DNA of 8,229 bases. It comes from Bdellovibrionales bacterium. GTDB taxonomy: Bacteria; Bdellovibrionota; UBA1018. The notes under the pieces were generated by a model. That model ran no database searches. It worked only from the letters and a program-made list of their open reading frames with translations, and was not told the DNA's origin. Below are positions 7,258-8,229 of this stretch, piece after piece. Every line of letters begins with the position of its first letter. Within the stretch, counting starts at the first letter, position 1. Location of the stretch: NCBI GenBank assembly GCA_018968995.1, contig JAGWZD010000077.1, positions 1 to 8,229 on the forward strand, written 5' to 3'. The position numbers and the translations under genes are program-made.

Positions 7258-7261
7258 CAGA

Positions 7262-8215
7262 TCATTCCAGGTTTAGCACTTGTTCGCGTAGTTGCTCTAG
7301 GCGCACCTTCACCAAAACAACCTGTTCGCTGATGTTGAAGTCCTGGGCCTTATTTCCCAAGGTGTTCACTTCACGCCCGAGCTCTTGAAGAATAAATTCC
7401 AGCTTTCGGCCGACGGCTCCAGTCTCCGATAGGGTTTTTTCAAAAAGAGCGAGATGGCCCTCAAAGCGATGGAGCTCCTCCTGAATGTCCGTTCGGTCGA
7501 TGACCAAAGTGAGTTCCTGTGCGATTCGGGATTCGAGAGTGGAGCGAATGGCTATTGCCGTATCGCCATTTGAACCTGCCGAAATAGGATAAGACTGAAA
7601 TACCGACTCTATTTTTTCAGTGATCCTACGTTTGAGATCCGCTTCTGACGATTGGCGCATTCGGGCGATTTCAACAAGTGTGGTACGAAGATCTTTCACA
7701 GCCCCTCGGAGGATACGAACTAGGCTGGCACCCTCTGTTTCTCTCATCTGCATGAGATGAGTGATCGCTTTTTGAGTGGCAGGCTCAAGGGTGGTCTTCC
7801 AAAGATTTTGTAGGTCAATCTCATCCGCTCCTCGGGTTCGAATCACATCCTGAAAGGTGGCGACATCACGAAGAGTGGGGGATTCATTCGTGCCGAGAAT
7901 TTTTGCGAGCTTTTGGTAAGCCAGGAAAACACTGCGTGCTCGATCTTCGTTTACGTCTAAAGACGTGTCGATGCGATCTGCTGCACCAGAGTCCGCAAAA
8001 GTGCGTTCCATTTTAAATTCGAGTGCACCTCGATTACAGCGGCTTTGTATCGATGCTCGGACCAGATTTTCTATAGGCTGGAATTCGCGCGGCAGTCGGA
8101 TCTTTAGATCAAGAAAACGGTGGTTTACCGACCGAATCTCGATGCGAATTTTGGACCCTCCAAACTCCGTTTCGCTAGCTCCGAAGCCTGTCATGCTTCG
8201 GATGGCTGGGGTCAT
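7262..8215 (-). CDS. yicC: YicC family endoribonuclease
   Basis: YicC proteins form a widespread bacterial family, with E. coli YicC implicated as an endoribonuclease affecting small RNA turnover. The 317 residues are slightly longer than the E. coli protein (287). The N-terminal YicC domain starts with IRSMTGFG (5-12) and contains EIRSVNHRFLDLKIRLP (26-42), both family hallmarks. The middle has MRETEGASL (157-165). The C-terminal DUF1732 region has DRTDIQEELHRFEGHL (240-255) and GRKLEFILQELGRE (269-282), running on to NTLGNKAQD (284-292), which includes conserved acidic residues. The start chosen at 8215 follows an AAAAGGAGG ribosome site; a second in-frame ATG exists at residue 8. It is the first visible gene of the yicC-gmk-Rel/SpoT run, and the operon promoter would lie beyond the right edge. 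Linkage of yicC to gmk is common in bacteria. Confidence 0.94.
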   Translation of the reverse strand: MTPAIRSMTGFGASETEFGGSKIRIEIRSVNHRFLDLKIRLPREFQPIENLVRASIQSRCNRGALEFKMERTFADSGAADRIDTSLDVNEDRARSVFLAYQKLAKILGTNESPTLRDVATFQDVIRTRGADEIDLQNLWKTTLEPATQKAITHLMQMRETEGASLVRILRGAVKDLRTTLVEIARMRQSSEADLKRRITEKIESVFQSYPISAGSNGDTAIAIRSTLESRIAQELTLVIDRTDIQEELHRFEGHLALFEKTLSETGAVGRKLEFILQELGREVNTLGNKAQDFNISEQVVLVKVRLEQLREQVLNLE

Positions 8216-8219
8216 TTGG

Positions 8220-8228
8220 CCTCCTTTT
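8220..8228 (-). promoter_or_regulatory. Ribosome binding site of yicC
   Basis: On the minus strand AAAAGGAGG ends 4 bases before the ATG at 8215-8213. It is a near-perfect match to the anti-Shine-Dalgarno sequence, with slightly short spacing, and supports the chosen start and the reading of yicC as independently initiated. It lies at the edge of the window, so nothing further upstream can be judged. Confidence 0.75.
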
Positions 8229-8229
8229 C

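Noticed and set aside
1..8229. CRISPR arrays, insertion sequences, tRNA or rRNA genes, large direct repeats
   Set aside because: None were seen by eye; the window is almost fully covered by six or seven ordinary genes with similar composition.

Overview
The window looks like chromosomal core DNA from a Gram-negative bacterium, most plausibly a member of Bdellovibrionota or a deltaproteobacterium-like lineage. I infer this from the secF-recJ linkage, the yicC-gmk-Rel/SpoT cluster, a moderate G+C content and a secreted subtilisin-like protease. The assignment rests on gene content and protein character only, since there is no rRNA or other taxonomic marker. Coding density is very high; the longest gap between genes is about 112 bases.

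Left half, plus strand: the 3' end of secF (Sec translocon accessory subunit) runs with a 4-base overlap into recJ (single-strand 5'-3' exonuclease). A 112-base spacer follows, with a possible sigma70-type promoter and two small stem-loops. Next comes a 580-residue secreted S8 (subtilisin-like) protease with an intact catalytic triad. After another 61 bases there is an unrecognised 166-residue protein with one N-terminal membrane segment and a highly charged, probably coiled-coil body.

Right half, minus strand, reading from the right edge: yicC (endoribonuclease family), gmk (guanylate kinase) and a full-length bifunctional (p)ppGpp synthetase/hydrolase of the Rel/SpoT type. The three genes are separated by 4 and -1 bases and are almost certainly one operon. 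Gmk converts GMP to GDP, and GDP and GTP are the acceptors for (p)ppGpp synthesis, so nucleotide supply and the stringent alarmone are made from one message. The rpoZ gene that sits between gmk and spoT in E. coli is absent here.

The two halves converge: the last plus-strand gene and the Rel/SpoT gene end in a shared TTAA, so both stop codons overlap and there is no intergenic terminator. I see no mobile element, CRISPR array, tRNA, rRNA or obvious new multi-gene system. The least explained parts are the protease leader, the small membrane-anchored charged protein downstream of it, and the terminator-free convergent junction.
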